64,000 nucleotides of DNA, taken from positions 4,619,416-4,683,415 of the forward strand of contig NC_022571.1 in the NCBI RefSeq assembly GCF_000473995.1, written 5' to 3'. A program made the position numbers and the translations under genes. The notes beneath the pieces are model-generated. The model did no database searches. It saw only the letters and a program-made list of their open reading frames with translations, and had not been told where the DNA came from. The stretch comes from Clostridium saccharobutylicum DSM 13864 (GTDB lineage: Bacteria; Bacillota; Clostridia; Clostridiales; Clostridiaceae). The stretch's first letter is position 1. Every line of letters starts with the position of its first letter. Positions 27,165 through 35,831 of this stretch are shown in pieces.

Positions 27165-28838
27165 TTATATTCCATTTGATCTTCTTTTTAATAATCGTTC
27201 CATAATAGATTGATTCCTCTCAAATTCAAGCTCTTTATTCAATCTTTTATTTTCCTCACTCATCATTTCAACTTGCTGCTTAATTAAGCTATTTTCTTCC
27301 TTGCATTCTTTAAGCTCACTTTCAATACTTGCTTTAATATTTCTTTCTTCTAATAAATTTGTATTTAACTCCTCCAATTTCTCTTGAATATTTTCCTTTT
27401 CTAACTCAATCTCTTTATTTAATCTTTCATTTTCCGTACTCAGCATTTCAACTTGTTGCTTAATTAATATATTTTTTTCCTTATATTCTTTCAGCTCATT
27501 TTCAATACTTGCTTTAACATTTCTTTCTTCTAATAACTGCTTATTTGTATTCTCCAGTTTCTTTTGGATATTTTGTTGCAATTCTAAGAATACTTTGTAA
27601 TTTTCATCTGCCTTTCGCTTTTGTTCTACTAATCTAACAAATTCCTCTTCATACTCGTGTATAGATTTTAGTCTTTTTTTTAATTGCATATTTAAAGAGT
27701 CAATTTTATTCTCTAAGTCTTTCTTCTCTAGTTTCATCCGAGATAATTTAAGTTTTAATCTTTGAACCTCTTCTCCTTCACTGGATAAATCTTCAGTAAC
27801 TTTAATTCTCTCATCTTTTAGTGACTCCTTTCTATTTATTACAAACTGACTTGGGACAAACAGATATAAATCTGGTTCATCAGTTGCATAAGCTTTCATT
27901 GCTTTAATTGAACTCCCTCCATCTGAGCAAATAAAGCAATTATATCGACTTACTGGAAGTTCATTCCCCCTATCAAAATGATATGCCTTACGCCATTTTT
28001 CATTATCAAAAACTGAATACAAAATTTCACCTTGCTCTAACCAACAAGAATAAAGCTTTCTGTCTTTAACAAATACCAGAGGTTCCGATAATTCCTTACT
28101 ACTTTCATAAACTCTGAATTCCTGAATAATTCCACCTTTATCTATACGAACATGATCTAAAAAATATATAGCATCTTCTCTAGATTTATTTAGTATATTA
28201 ATCTCTTCTTTGTCCACTAGCACTTCAAAATCGATTTCCTCTCCTTGAATACCATAGAGCCTTTTTACAGAAGACCATATATGATTTTGAAAACTACAAT
28301 AATTTAAAGATATTTCATCTCCTTCATCTGTGATAAAAAATGTATCAATATCATTATTTTCATTTATATTTAACATATAGTGCTCATTTATATTAGGTAC
28401 CAATATAATATCCGATAAAGTATTAACCTTTGTTTCTCTTCCATTCCATATACAATGCATTAACACACCATGATCACTGCCATCTTTACCTATTAATAAA
28501 TAAAATATATGCATTTCATCTCGTATAATTCGAATTTTCAAACTCTGTATTTCAAATTCATCAACATCTATTTGATAAAGCGTCATTCCTACCCATCGCT
28601 TATTCTTCATTGTACAGTATTTTAGCTCTCCTTTAATGTTGCTATATACTATATGTATTGTCTCATCATCTTCAATATAAATAGCAAATCCCCGTATTTC
28701 CTTATCAATTAGACTTTCTTTGCTCCATTTTCCTTCTCCATACATAATCTTGTAACATAATTCTTTATTGCCGTTTTTGAAAAAATCCCATATATTATTT
28801 CTATAATCAACATATATCCAAGGACATACACAATTCAT
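27165..28838 (-). CDS. Propeller-like N-terminal domain with long coiled coil, probable spore-surface protein
   Basis: A 557-residue protein without signal peptide. Residues 1 to about 330 contain repeated short beta blocks with Trp (WIYVDYRNNIWDFF, MYGEGKWSKESLI, CIWNGRETKV, SVFDNEKWRKAYHF), suggesting a sialidase/lectin-like propeller. Residues about 340-550 are an uninterrupted Lys/Glu-rich coiled coil. Within it a unit of about 60 residues (LLEERN-KASIE-ELKE ... QQVEM) occurs twice. A strong AGGAGG precedes the ATG. It is not a recognised family. It lies upstream of the DUF3343-like and beta-propeller genes on the same strand. A scaffold or stalk role is inferred from the architecture. 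Confidence 0.68.
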   Translation of the reverse strand: MNCVCPWIYVDYRNNIWDFFKNGNKELCYKIMYGEGKWSKESLIDKEIRGFAIYIEDDETIHIVYSNIKGELKYCTMKNKRWVGMTLYQIDVDEFEIQSLKIRIIRDEMHIFYLLIGKDGSDHGVLMHCIWNGRETKVNTLSDIILVPNINEHYMLNINENNDIDTFFITDEGDEISLNYCSFQNHIWSSVKRLYGIQGEEIDFEVLVDKEEINILNKSREDAIYFLDHVRIDKGGIIQEFRVYESSKELSEPLVFVKDRKLYSCWLEQGEILYSVFDNEKWRKAYHFDRGNELPVSRYNCFICSDGGSSIKAMKAYATDEPDLYLFVPSQFVINRKESLKDERIKVTEDLSSEGEEVQRLKLKLSRMKLEKKDLENKIDSLNMQLKKRLKSIHEYEEEFVRLVEQKRKADENYKVFLELQQNIQKKLENTNKQLLEERNVKASIENELKEYKEKNILIKQQVEMLSTENERLNKEIELEKENIQEKLEELNTNLLEERNIKASIESELKECKEENSLIKQQVEMMSEENKRLNKELEFERNQSIMERLLKRRSNGI

Positions 28839-28958
28839 TCTAATTCCTCCTTTCTAAAATTATATTTTTAGTAAAAATCTATTATGCATCCATAAAATAA
28901 AAAATTGTTTTATGTACACGCACAAATTTAATTGTGCTTAATCTATTTTTTTATTTTC

Positions 28959-28985
28959 ACCTCTTTTATGTACTTACATATAATG
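28959..28985 (+). promoter_or_regulatory. Sigma-K-like promoter of the 258-residue protein gene
   Basis: AC, exactly 16 bp, then CATATAATG followed by TA. The same layout (AC-N16-CATANNATG) occurs before the paralogous gene at 34867-35655. Confidence 0.5.
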
Positions 28986-29014
28986 TATTAAAAGTATTGA
29001 ATAGACTTATATTT

Positions 29015-29058
29015 AGGCACATTCAAATATTGAACTTTTTATTTATTTTCACGTGCCT
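29015..29058. repeat. Family A repeat, short copy in a leader
   Basis: 44 bp, AGGCACATTCAAATATTGAA to TTATTTTCACGTGCCT, lying between the sigma-K-like promoter and the ribosome site. It would form a hairpin in the 5' leader of the mRNA. Confidence 0.65.
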
Positions 29059-29089
29059 TATTATAATTCTTTGAAAAGGAGGATAATTT

Positions 29090-29866
29090 ATGTCCGTAAA
29101 TTTAAAAAGATTTTCACCACGTCCTGGTCTTGTAAATAAACAAGGACGTTTACCAGATCCTTCTGAATTGGTTTGCATTGAAGTACCTAAAATATTTGAT
29201 CAATGTTTAATCAAAAAATGTCTTGTATATGGTGAAGGTCCAGATACAAATACAACTGATTTCGAATTAAGAAGTAACCCTCTAACAGATCCTAAGAGAT
29301 ATATTGGTAGCAGAGACTTTAATTTAACATTACTCTCTGTGGATAAAATTCCACTAATGGGAAATCCAAATTTTAAAAAAATAATTATTTCTTACAAAAT
29401 TTCTTTCTGTGCAGATTATATTGATGCTAATGGTGTAAATAAAAGTGAATTATATGAGATCAATAGAACAGATGTAATTGGAAAATTTTATTGTCCTGAT
29501 TCTATAGCTCAAATTTCTGCTAGTTTTGTACCTGGTAATCAGCCACAAGATTTGGATTCTAATATAATAAAACTTGAAATGGTTGCTGATGCTCTAGCTG
29601 GTGAATTACTAAAAGATGAAGCTGGAAAAGAGGTTTTAGATATCACTTTGGGATATTATATCATTGTAAAATGTGAACTTATTGTACAGCTCCTTATCCC
29701 AACTTACGACTACTGTCCAGTTCCTAAAGCACCATGTGAAGAAGAACCGGAGGAAGATCCATGCGAGATATTTGAAAAAGCTCCAATTCCTAAGTTCTAT
29801 CCTGATCAAAATTTAGATCCATTATTCCCAGATTGTGATGATGGTAATCGTAATGAAGAAATGTGA
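29090..29866 (+). CDS. Probable spore-surface protein, paralog 1 of a 29-kDa pair (SPOCS-like)
   Basis: A 258-residue protein, no signal peptide. It starts with a conserved leader (LKRFSPRPGLVNKQGRLPDP), then two Cys in FDQCLIKKCLVYGEG, a beta-rich body (KIIISYKISFCADYIDANG, YYIIVKCELIVQLLIPTYDY) and an acidic tail rich in Glu/Asp/Pro. It is about 80 percent identical by eye to the product of 34867-35655, which lies about 5 kb away on the other strand. The body resembles the C-terminal domain of the beta-propeller protein and recalls SPOCS/DUF3794 coat domains. The AC-N16-CATANNATG promoter suggests late mother-cell expression. Clostridium taeniosporum spore appendages have major proteins of about this mass, but homology to them is untested. 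Confidence 0.72.
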   Translation: MSVNLKRFSPRPGLVNKQGRLPDPSELVCIEVPKIFDQCLIKKCLVYGEGPDTNTTDFELRSNPLTDPKRYIGSRDFNLTLLSVDKIPLMGNPNFKKIIISYKISFCADYIDANGVNKSELYEINRTDVIGKFYCPDSIAQISASFVPGNQPQDLDSNIIKLEMVADALAGELLKDEAGKEVLDITLGYYIIVKCELIVQLLIPTYDYCPVPKAPCEEEPEEDPCEIFEKAPIPKFYPDQNLDPLFPDCDDGNRNEEM

Positions 29867-30033
29867 TAACCAATCTAAAGTAAATATGATTAACTTTTTA
29901 TAATCACAAAATAGCTGAAAAACTACAATCAAATAACGTATCTCTACTAAAATTGACAACTATAAAAATATGATAATACTTTTACTTTTTATTAATTTCT
30001 TATATTTTATGATAAATCTTACGTATTATCATC

Positions 30034-30060
30034 ACGTATAACAATGAGATTCATATATTA
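30034..30060 (+). promoter_or_regulatory. Sigma-K-like promoter of the DUF4489-like gene
   Basis: AC, exactly 16 bp, then CATATATTA, a full match to the CATANNNTA -10 consensus with correct spacing. It is the best match in the window. Confidence 0.6.
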
Positions 30061-30140
30061 TAGTAGAGGAACAAAATACACTAATTATAATATTAGTAAT
30101 TTAAAAATAAAATTTATTTAATTTAAAGGAGGATTTTATT

Positions 30141-30737
30141 ATGAATTCATTATCACACGGAAATTGCGGTGGTACTGCTGGTACTGGCAATATTTGTCCA
30201 AATCCTTGTCCACCAAGATTTGCTGCCTGTGCAGCTGGTGCTGAGGAATTGCATCCTCTACCATGTCCAGCACTTTTACAATGCGGTGAAGCTTCAAATC
30301 CTAGAATTACTTCAGTTTTTACACCTTCAACAACAACTCCATCAATTTCATTAGCTGAAGTAGAGATTGACACAACTTGTTTGTGTTTCCCAAATATAAA
30401 AATTGAATTTTCTACTTTAATAAATGCTGATATAACTGGACCTGCTGGTTCTGTAACAATTAGACTAAGCAGAAGCTGCAATAGTGGTACTAATAACTGC
30501 AATGGTGGTACTAGTAAAACATTAAGATCTTATACTATAAATCTATCAGGTGTTGGTGGTTCAACTATTACTACACCATTTTCCTTTGTTTTCTGTTCAG
30601 AAAACGTACCATCAAAAGACTGTACCTACTTTGTTGATATAGTATCGGCTAATCCTGGTCCTGCTACAGGTAGCTTCATTGAATTTACTAATACTGATAT
30701 AGCAGCATTAGCCGTTGGTTGTGCAAGAATTTGCTAA
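30141..30737 (+). CDS. DUF4489-like Cys/Gly-rich probable spore-surface protein
   Basis: A 198-residue protein, no signal peptide, with 16 or so Cys spread along it. The N-terminal 60 residues are Gly/Pro/Cys-rich. The conserved-looking core begins LQCGEASN and continues SISLAEVEIDTTCLCFPNIK, IEFSTLINADI and TIRLSRSC, which fits my recollection of DUF4489, a clostridial family of unknown function. It ends VGCARIC. AAAGGAGG, a full sigma-K-like promoter and a strong terminator surround it. Multiple cysteines suggest disulfide crosslinking in the outer spore layers. Confidence 0.75.
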   Translation: MNSLSHGNCGGTAGTGNICPNPCPPRFAACAAGAEELHPLPCPALLQCGEASNPRITSVFTPSTTTPSISLAEVEIDTTCLCFPNIKIEFSTLINADITGPAGSVTIRLSRSCNSGTNNCNGGTSKTLRSYTINLSGVGGSTITTPFSFVFCSENVPSKDCTYFVDIVSANPGPATGSFIEFTNTDIAALAVGCARIC

Positions 30738-30776
30738 TAATTAATAATTAATCATTATATTTGAAAATGTATCTGG

Positions 30777-30822
30777 TGCCGCTACAAGACTAATAGATTT
30801 AGTTTTGTAGCGGCTTATTTTT
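30777..30822 (+). terminator. Rho-independent terminator of the DUF4489-like gene
   Basis: GCCGCTACAA / TTGTAGCGGC stem with inner pairing AACTAA-type loop, followed by TTATTTTT. Confidence 0.9.
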
Positions 30823-30974
30823 AATGAAAGAACTCCAGAATCATCTTCATAAATTAAAATTCATCTGCTAATTATGGAGCAAAATAACTAATCCTGTTTA
30901 AGTACGCTTAAGATTCAGAAGCTTTCAAATAATTAATGTTATATCTTAAATATTAGAATTTTTTTTGTTTAACT

Positions 30975-30994
30975 CAAAAGGAGCATCGCTCCTG
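30975..30994 (-). terminator. Terminator after the amine oxidase gene
   Basis: AGGAGC-ATC-GCTCCT hairpin. In minus-strand reading it is followed by TTTTGAGTTAAAC, about 130 bp after the stop codon. The rest of 30823-31121 shows no gene. Confidence 0.6.
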
Positions 30995-31121
30995 ATTAAA
31001 ATTTAATCATTTTACGACGCTCATATCATTTTAATTTCAATTTGTACTGTAAAATTAATATTTTAGAAAGAAATCTAACCAAATAGTTAAAAAATAACTA
31101 TAAAATTAAATTCAATTATGA

Positions 31122-32870
31122 TTAACTTCTTTTTATATTTACCGCATTATCATTTATCCTTTTTGCTATTTCATTTGCAGCAATCATACCACTTTGAAGA
31201 GCTCCTTGCTGAGATACATGCTTTTGTGATATATGCTCTCCTGCAAAAAACACTTTATCTTCCATCTCTGGAACTGTTACATTATATGAGAAAAGTGTTT
31301 TATCTCCCGGTTTTGATAATGCCCCTCCAGTCCATATATATTGTACATCAGACCAAATTAATGACTTATAATCAATTAATTTATCATCAAGATAATGAAG
31401 AGATAAACCATGAACTCTTTCTACATATCTCATAACATCATCAAGTAACAATTCTGGATTCTCATTTCCAAGCCTTACTGCATCCTGCCCCCAGCTATAA
31501 CCTGCTAATAATGCACCAGCCTCTTTATAGCTTGCTCCATGTTTTAATATCCACTTGCCATATTTATTAGCTACAGCTTTTGCATGATCTGAAGGATAGT
31601 AAATTGAAACTAGAGGAAGATCTGTATGCGAACTTCCTCCTACTATCTTTGTTGATGCATTTCCCATTTCCCAAAATCTATTTTTAAGATATAAGTATAT
31701 CTTGTGTGCTATTTCATAATTCATTTCACTTATAGCCTGCATTTTTCTATTTGTGAAAAGAGGTTCTATTTGAATTCTCCTTAAACTTGAAAATGGTATT
31801 GCACATATTACATAGTCAAACTCTTCGGATGTTTCTTTATTATCCCTACAATCCATGTATTTAAGAATAACTTTATCTTTTGAAGAAGAATCATATATTC
31901 CACTAACAGGGAAACCCATTTTTATTTCTACTTTCCCTAATTGTTCTTTATTAATATCTTTATAACCCTCTTCGCTTTTATCACAAAGTGCTTCATATAA
32001 TGACTGAGGCAAATTAATCATTCCATCGGTAATACGATAGTTATATTCAAAATCTGCTGTATAGTACTTTTGAAGCATTTCTATAAGACTTAAACTAAAA
32101 AATTGTTCTTTGCCATCTAAATATCCAAGCATTGATATGGAATCTTGACTAAGATCTACATTCTCATATGCATTTCTATAATTTAATTTATCTATTTCTT
32201 TTATATTCTTTGAATATTCAGGTTTAACTTGAATCAATTCCTTTCTTAGTTCTGCTGAAAAAGAGCTTAAATATTTTTTACATATTCTTTCATGAAGTTC
32301 ACGCCATGATTTTTTACCTTCAATTTTACTTAAATTAAATTTAGGATATATATTATTTTTGGCACTTATACCACTAGCATCATTAACCGCACGCTCATCT
32401 TTAACATAAAATAAAGAATTATAATTATAATCCACGAAAGGACTTGTCTCAAGTTTAAAAAGATTTATATAATGCCAGGTAGTTTCATGAGATATTGGTA
32501 TACTCATTGGTCCTAACTCGCCATAATACTTTCTATTTCTATCAAAATAATGAGTATATACCCTGCCTCCTATTCGCTGACTTGCTTCAAATAAAACAAT
32601 GTTACAGCCTATCTTTCTAAGTTCAAAAGCAGCAGCTAAGCCAGCTTCTCCAGCACCAATTACAGCTACTTTTATATTTTTTGCGCATCCAGCTTTACAA
32701 ATATTAGTTATATCTTTTGGCGGACTCATTAAATCAATTATATTATTTAAATCATCTGATCTATTCTGTATCTTGAGTATATATTCAAGCATCGTATATC
32801 TTTCAGACTCACTAGGATTATCTATTTGATATGGAGAATCTGTATTCTTATAAGAATTCATAACTTTCAC
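31122..32870 (-). CDS. Flavin monoamine/L-amino-acid oxidase family protein
   Basis: A 582-residue FAD enzyme. The dinucleotide fold is AVIGAGEAGLAAAFEL (69-84) with Glu95 and the RIGGR motif (99-103). The C-terminal FAD contact is FFAGEHISQKHVSQQGALQSG. These enzymes oxidise amines or amino acids with O2, releasing H2O2 and ammonia. There is no signal peptide. An O2-using amine oxidase is unusual in a strict anaerobe. Its place among probable spore-coat genes suggests action on the spore, for example oxidising Lys or Tyr-linked groups to crosslink coat proteins, or detoxifying oxygen. That role is inference. The upstream region carries two palindromes, described separately. Confidence 0.85.
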   Translation of the reverse strand: MKVMNSYKNTDSPYQIDNPSESERYTMLEYILKIQNRSDDLNNIIDLMSPPKDITNICKAGCAKNIKVAVIGAGEAGLAAAFELRKIGCNIVLFEASQRIGGRVYTHYFDRNRKYYGELGPMSIPISHETTWHYINLFKLETSPFVDYNYNSLFYVKDERAVNDASGISAKNNIYPKFNLSKIEGKKSWRELHERICKKYLSSFSAELRKELIQVKPEYSKNIKEIDKLNYRNAYENVDLSQDSISMLGYLDGKEQFFSLSLIEMLQKYYTADFEYNYRITDGMINLPQSLYEALCDKSEEGYKDINKEQLGKVEIKMGFPVSGIYDSSSKDKVILKYMDCRDNKETSEEFDYVICAIPFSSLRRIQIEPLFTNRKMQAISEMNYEIAHKIYLYLKNRFWEMGNASTKIVGGSSHTDLPLVSIYYPSDHAKAVANKYGKWILKHGASYKEAGALLAGYSWGQDAVRLGNENPELLLDDVMRYVERVHGLSLHYLDDKLIDYKSLIWSDVQYIWTGGALSKPGDKTLFSYNVTVPEMEDKVFFAGEHISQKHVSQQGALQSGMIAANEIAKRINDNAVNIKRS

Positions 32871-32884
32871 ATCCTAATTTTTAT

Positions 32885-32906
32885 TACATATATAGTTATA
32901 TATGTA
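32885..32906. promoter_or_regulatory. Palindrome 1 upstream of the amine oxidase gene
   Basis: TACATATATA-GT-TATATATGTA, perfect 10-bp arms, 15 bp before the start codon. It repeats at 32951-32972. It could be a regulator site or a leader hairpin. Confidence 0.5.
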
Positions 32907-32950
32907 TGACGTTGCAACTAGTGTAAAAGTCGAATTAATTGCACGTTTAT

Positions 32951-32972
32951 TACATATATCGTTATATATGTA
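32951..32972. promoter_or_regulatory. Palindrome 2 upstream of the amine oxidase gene
   Basis: TACATATATCGTTATATATGTA, the same site with one arm base changed, 66 bp (start to start) from copy 1. Both contain a CATATAT core that could also serve as a sigma-K -10 element. Confidence 0.5.
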
Positions 32973-32985
32973 CTGAATTCTTCTT

Positions 32986-33146
32986 AGGCACATGAAAGAA
33001 AATAATATACCAAAGATGCGATACATATTTGGTGCCAGACAAGGGAAGTAAGTTTTGGTAATAGCGAGCCTATTGGCAAAACTTACTGACGCAGTATGAC
33101 GCAAAATAGGTAAGCATACTGGTCTATTATTTTTTCGATTGTGCCT
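32986..33146. repeat. Family A repeat, full-length with variant interior
   Basis: 161 bp, AGGCACATGAAAGAAAATAA to TTATTTTTTCGATTGTGCCT. It keeps GCCAGACAAGGGAAGTAAG and TAGCGAGCCTATTGG, but the inner arms (ACCAAAGATGCGATAC etc.) differ from the other copies. A 24-bp degenerate end (AGGCAGTGAAAATATTTGAA) follows at 33153, next to the stop codon of the downstream gene. Confidence 0.75.
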
Positions 33147-33178
33147 TATATTAGGCAGTGAAAATATTTGAATGTGAT

Positions 33179-34318
33179 TTATCTTACTTTATATATCCTC
33201 ATTATTGCTACTATTAACTTTTCTATATCATCAAATGTATTAAAATATCCTGGGCTCACTCTTACTGTACCAGCATATTCTGTCCCAATCACGTCATGTA
33301 TTAATGCTGCACAATGATATCCTGTTCGTACTGCTATTCCTTCTTTATCTAATTCTTCACCAACAATAGAAGCATCTACTCCTTCTATATTAAATGAAAC
33401 TACTGGTCCTCTTTTATTTCCAGAATAACTTCCGTATATTTTTATATAAGAGAGTCTTTTTATTTCTTCTAATAAGTATGATGTTAATTCTTCTTCATAT
33501 TTTTGTATGCTGTCTATTCCAATTCTTTTAATAAATTTAACACCTTCTCCAAGACCTGCAATCCCTGGTGTATTCAGAGTTCCACTTTCAAATTTGTCTG
33601 GCAAAAAATCTGGTTGGATCATAAAATGAGAGTTACTCCCTGTTCCGCCTTCCTTAAAATTCTTTAATTTTATACCTTCTCGTATAAATAAACATCCTGT
33701 CCCTTGTGGTCCTAGCAATCCTTTATGTCCTGAAAACGCCAACAAGTCAATATGCTCCCTTTCTACATCAATTGGAATAATCCCAGCACTTTGCGATGCA
33801 TCAACCATAAATATAATCCCATTTGATTTTGAAAGGTTTCCTATATTTTTAATATCTTGAATGCTTCCTAGCACATTAGATATATGACTTATAATAATCA
33901 TTTTTGTATTTTTCTTAATCTCATCCTTAATATCCTTAATACTAACATATCCAGCTTTATCTGAACTTATTAAAGTGACGTCAACGCCTTTTTCACTTAG
34001 CGAATGCAATGGTCTTAAAACAGAATTATGTTCAATCACTGTACTAATAACGTGATCTCCTTTTTCTAAAATTCCTTTAATCCCTATATTCAAAGCTTCT
34101 GTCGCATTACTTGTAAAAATCAAATTAAAAAGACTTGCAATATTAAATAAATTGCATATCTCCTCTCTTGTTTCCATAATTTTCGAAGCTGCCTTTACAG
34201 CTATTTCATAAGAACCTCTTCCGGGATTAGCAGCATAGTTTTTCATACATTTTAGTACTTCTTCATAAACTTCTGATGGTTTTGGAAATGATGTTGCTGC
34301 ATTATCTAAGTAAATCAT
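33179..34318 (-). CDS. Cysteine-desulfurase-family class V aminotransferase
   Basis: A 379-residue PLP enzyme starting at MIYLDNAATSFPKP, with GAGGGTG upstream of ATG 34318; the longer reading has no ribosome site. PLP lysine is Lys199 in FSGHKGLLGPQG. His97 (EHNS) and Asp173 (VDASQSAG) are the other cofactor contacts. The Cys in TGYHCAALIH lies near the C-terminus, at the place of the catalytic loop. It belongs to the NifS/Csd-like group often found with DUF3343 and selenium genes. It would mobilise S (or Se) from cysteine. Its link to the DUF3343-like gene about 6 kb away and to the spore genes is inferred. Confidence 0.88.
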   Translation of the reverse strand: MIYLDNAATSFPKPSEVYEEVLKCMKNYAANPGRGSYEIAVKAASKIMETREEICNLFNIASLFNLIFTSNATEALNIGIKGILEKGDHVISTVIEHNSVLRPLHSLSEKGVDVTLISSDKAGYVSIKDIKDEIKKNTKMIIISHISNVLGSIQDIKNIGNLSKSNGIIFMVDASQSAGIIPIDVEREHIDLLAFSGHKGLLGPQGTGCLFIREGIKLKNFKEGGTGSNSHFMIQPDFLPDKFESGTLNTPGIAGLGEGVKFIKRIGIDSIQKYEEELTSYLLEEIKRLSYIKIYGSYSGNKRGPVVSFNIEGVDASIVGEELDKEGIAVRTGYHCAALIHDVIGTEYAGTVRVSPGYFNTFDDIEKLIVAIMRIYKVR

Positions 34319-34403
34319 ATGAAACACCCTCTCAAATTTACGCGTTATGCTAGTTAATTTATAAAAAAACTCTAGCAAAATTCAATAATTCAAATTATAG
34401 TTA

Positions 34404-34448
34404 AGACACATGAAAGAAAATATTAAAGCAATTTTCTTAATTGTGCCC
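34404..34448. repeat. Family A repeat, short degenerate copy
   Basis: AGACACATGAAAGAAAATA ... TTAATTGTGCCC, upstream of the class V aminotransferase gene. Confidence 0.4.
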
Positions 34449-34562
34449 AATCAAAATAAAAACTTTATAATAAGAACAATGATTGAAATGCTAGAGTTCA
34501 ATTCTTATGGTTTTGAAAAATTTTATAATACAAAGAACTTTTCACAGTTTCTATTGTATTAA

Positions 34563-34722
34563 AGCATATGAAAATAAATAACAGGTCCAAAGTTGCGATG
34601 GATACTTTTCATCAGGCAAAGAGGTAAATTGCCCTCATAGTGGGTCTATTAGGTCAATTTGCTGATGTAGCATGATGGAAAATAGTCCAGCAAATAGGCC
34701 TGTTATTCTTTTGAATGTGCCT
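34563..34722. repeat. Family A repeat, full-length copy in reverse orientation
   Basis: 160 bp, AAGCATATGAAAATAAATAA to TTATTCTTTTGAATGTGCCT. Core TTTTCATCAGGCAAAGAGG, CCTCATAGTGGGTC and GGTCAATTTGCTGATG is the reverse complement of the copies at 24428 and 54069. Confidence 0.8.
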
Positions 34723-34866
34723 AATTACTAATGAGTATAATGTAATAATAATCACTTCTATGAAAAATATAAGGAACATATTTTTTAAAACTAGCGAAAC
34801 GCATAAATATAAAATTTATACTTTTACAAAGCCTAGTTAATTAGAATTTATTATACACATCCAATC

Positions 34867-35655
34867 CTAATTATTATCTTTATAATCATCATCTTCATAA
34901 TCATCATCGGATTCTGAGAATAATGGCCTTAAATTTTGATCTGGATAGAATTTAGGTACTGGAGCATTTTCAAATTGTACACATACATCCTCAGGCTCTT
35001 CTTCAGCACATGGTTCACCTGGAACTGGGCAATAATCATAAGTTGGAATAAGAAGTTGAACCACAAGCTCACATTTTACAATTATATAGTAACCTAAAGT
35101 AATATCTAAAACATCGTTTCCTCCTTCATCTGTCAACAATTCACCAGCTAGAGCATCAGCTACCATTTCAAGTTTTAATATATTACAATCCAAATCTTTA
35201 TCATGGTTACCATGTATGCAACTAGCAGAAATTTGAGCAATTGAATCAGGACAATAAAATTTCCCAATTGTATCTGTTCTGTTTATTTCATATAATTCAC
35301 TTTTAGTTATCCCATCAGCATCAATATAATCTGCATAGAAAGAAATCATGTACGAAAGAATTATTTTTTTGAAATCAGGATTTCCATTGTTTGGAATTTC
35401 CTCTACTGAAATCAACTTTACATTAAAATCCCTACTACCAATATATCTCTTCGGATCTTTTAATGGATTGCTTCTTAACTCACAATCAGTTGTATTTGTG
35501 TCAGGCCCTTCACCATATACAAGACATCTTTTTATTAAGCATTGATCAAACACCTTAGGTACTTCAACGCATACTAATTCAGAAGGATCTGGCAAACGTC
35601 CTTGCTTATTTACAATTCCTGGACGTGGTGAAAACTTTTTAAAATTTATTGACAT
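34867..35655 (-). CDS. Probable spore-surface protein, paralog 2 of the 29-kDa pair
   Basis: A 262-residue protein nearly colinear with the product of 29090-29866. It has the same leader (KKFSPRPGIVNKQGRLPDP), two Cys in FDQCLIKRC, DPKRYIGSRDFN, the strand YYIIVKCELVVQLLIPTYDY and an acidic tail that is longer here (DDDYEDDDYKDNN). It is transcribed in the opposite direction, so the pair brackets the DUF4489-like, amine oxidase and desulfurase genes as an inverted duplication. AGGAGGAG precedes the ATG. The AC-N16-CATACGATG promoter matches that of its paralog. Confidence 0.72.
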   Translation of the reverse strand: MSINFKKFSPRPGIVNKQGRLPDPSELVCVEVPKVFDQCLIKRCLVYGEGPDTNTTDCELRSNPLKDPKRYIGSRDFNVKLISVEEIPNNGNPDFKKIILSYMISFYADYIDADGITKSELYEINRTDTIGKFYCPDSIAQISASCIHGNHDKDLDCNILKLEMVADALAGELLTDEGGNDVLDITLGYYIIVKCELVVQLLIPTYDYCPVPGEPCAEEEPEDVCVQFENAPVPKFYPDQNLRPLFSESDDDYEDDDYKDNN

Positions 35656-35710
35656 AAATTCTCCTCCTTATAAGACTATTACAAACATAATTTATTTAAT
35701 ACTTATATTA

Positions 35711-35737
35711 CATCGTATGTCAAAACATAAAAATGGT
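35711..35737 (-). promoter_or_regulatory. Sigma-K-like promoter of paralog 2
   Basis: On the minus strand AC, exactly 16 bp, then CATACGATG followed by TA, the same layout as before paralog 1. Confidence 0.5.
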
Positions 35738-35831
35738 GACATTGAAAAATTAGATAAAATATTTTCCCATATTTAGGTTCCTACTTTAACAAAATTTGTA
35801 TTGAATCCACAAAACTTCATTTAATAAATGA

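Noticed and set aside
28900-29060. Short family A copy in the leader as a metabolite riboswitch
   Set aside because: It is a 44-bp simple hairpin identical in ends to copies in unrelated places; no conserved junction or expression platform is visible.
30101-30502. Open frame antisense to the DUF4489-like gene
   Set aside because: It lies over a well-supported gene with promoter, ribosome site and terminator; its codon use is that of a shadow frame.
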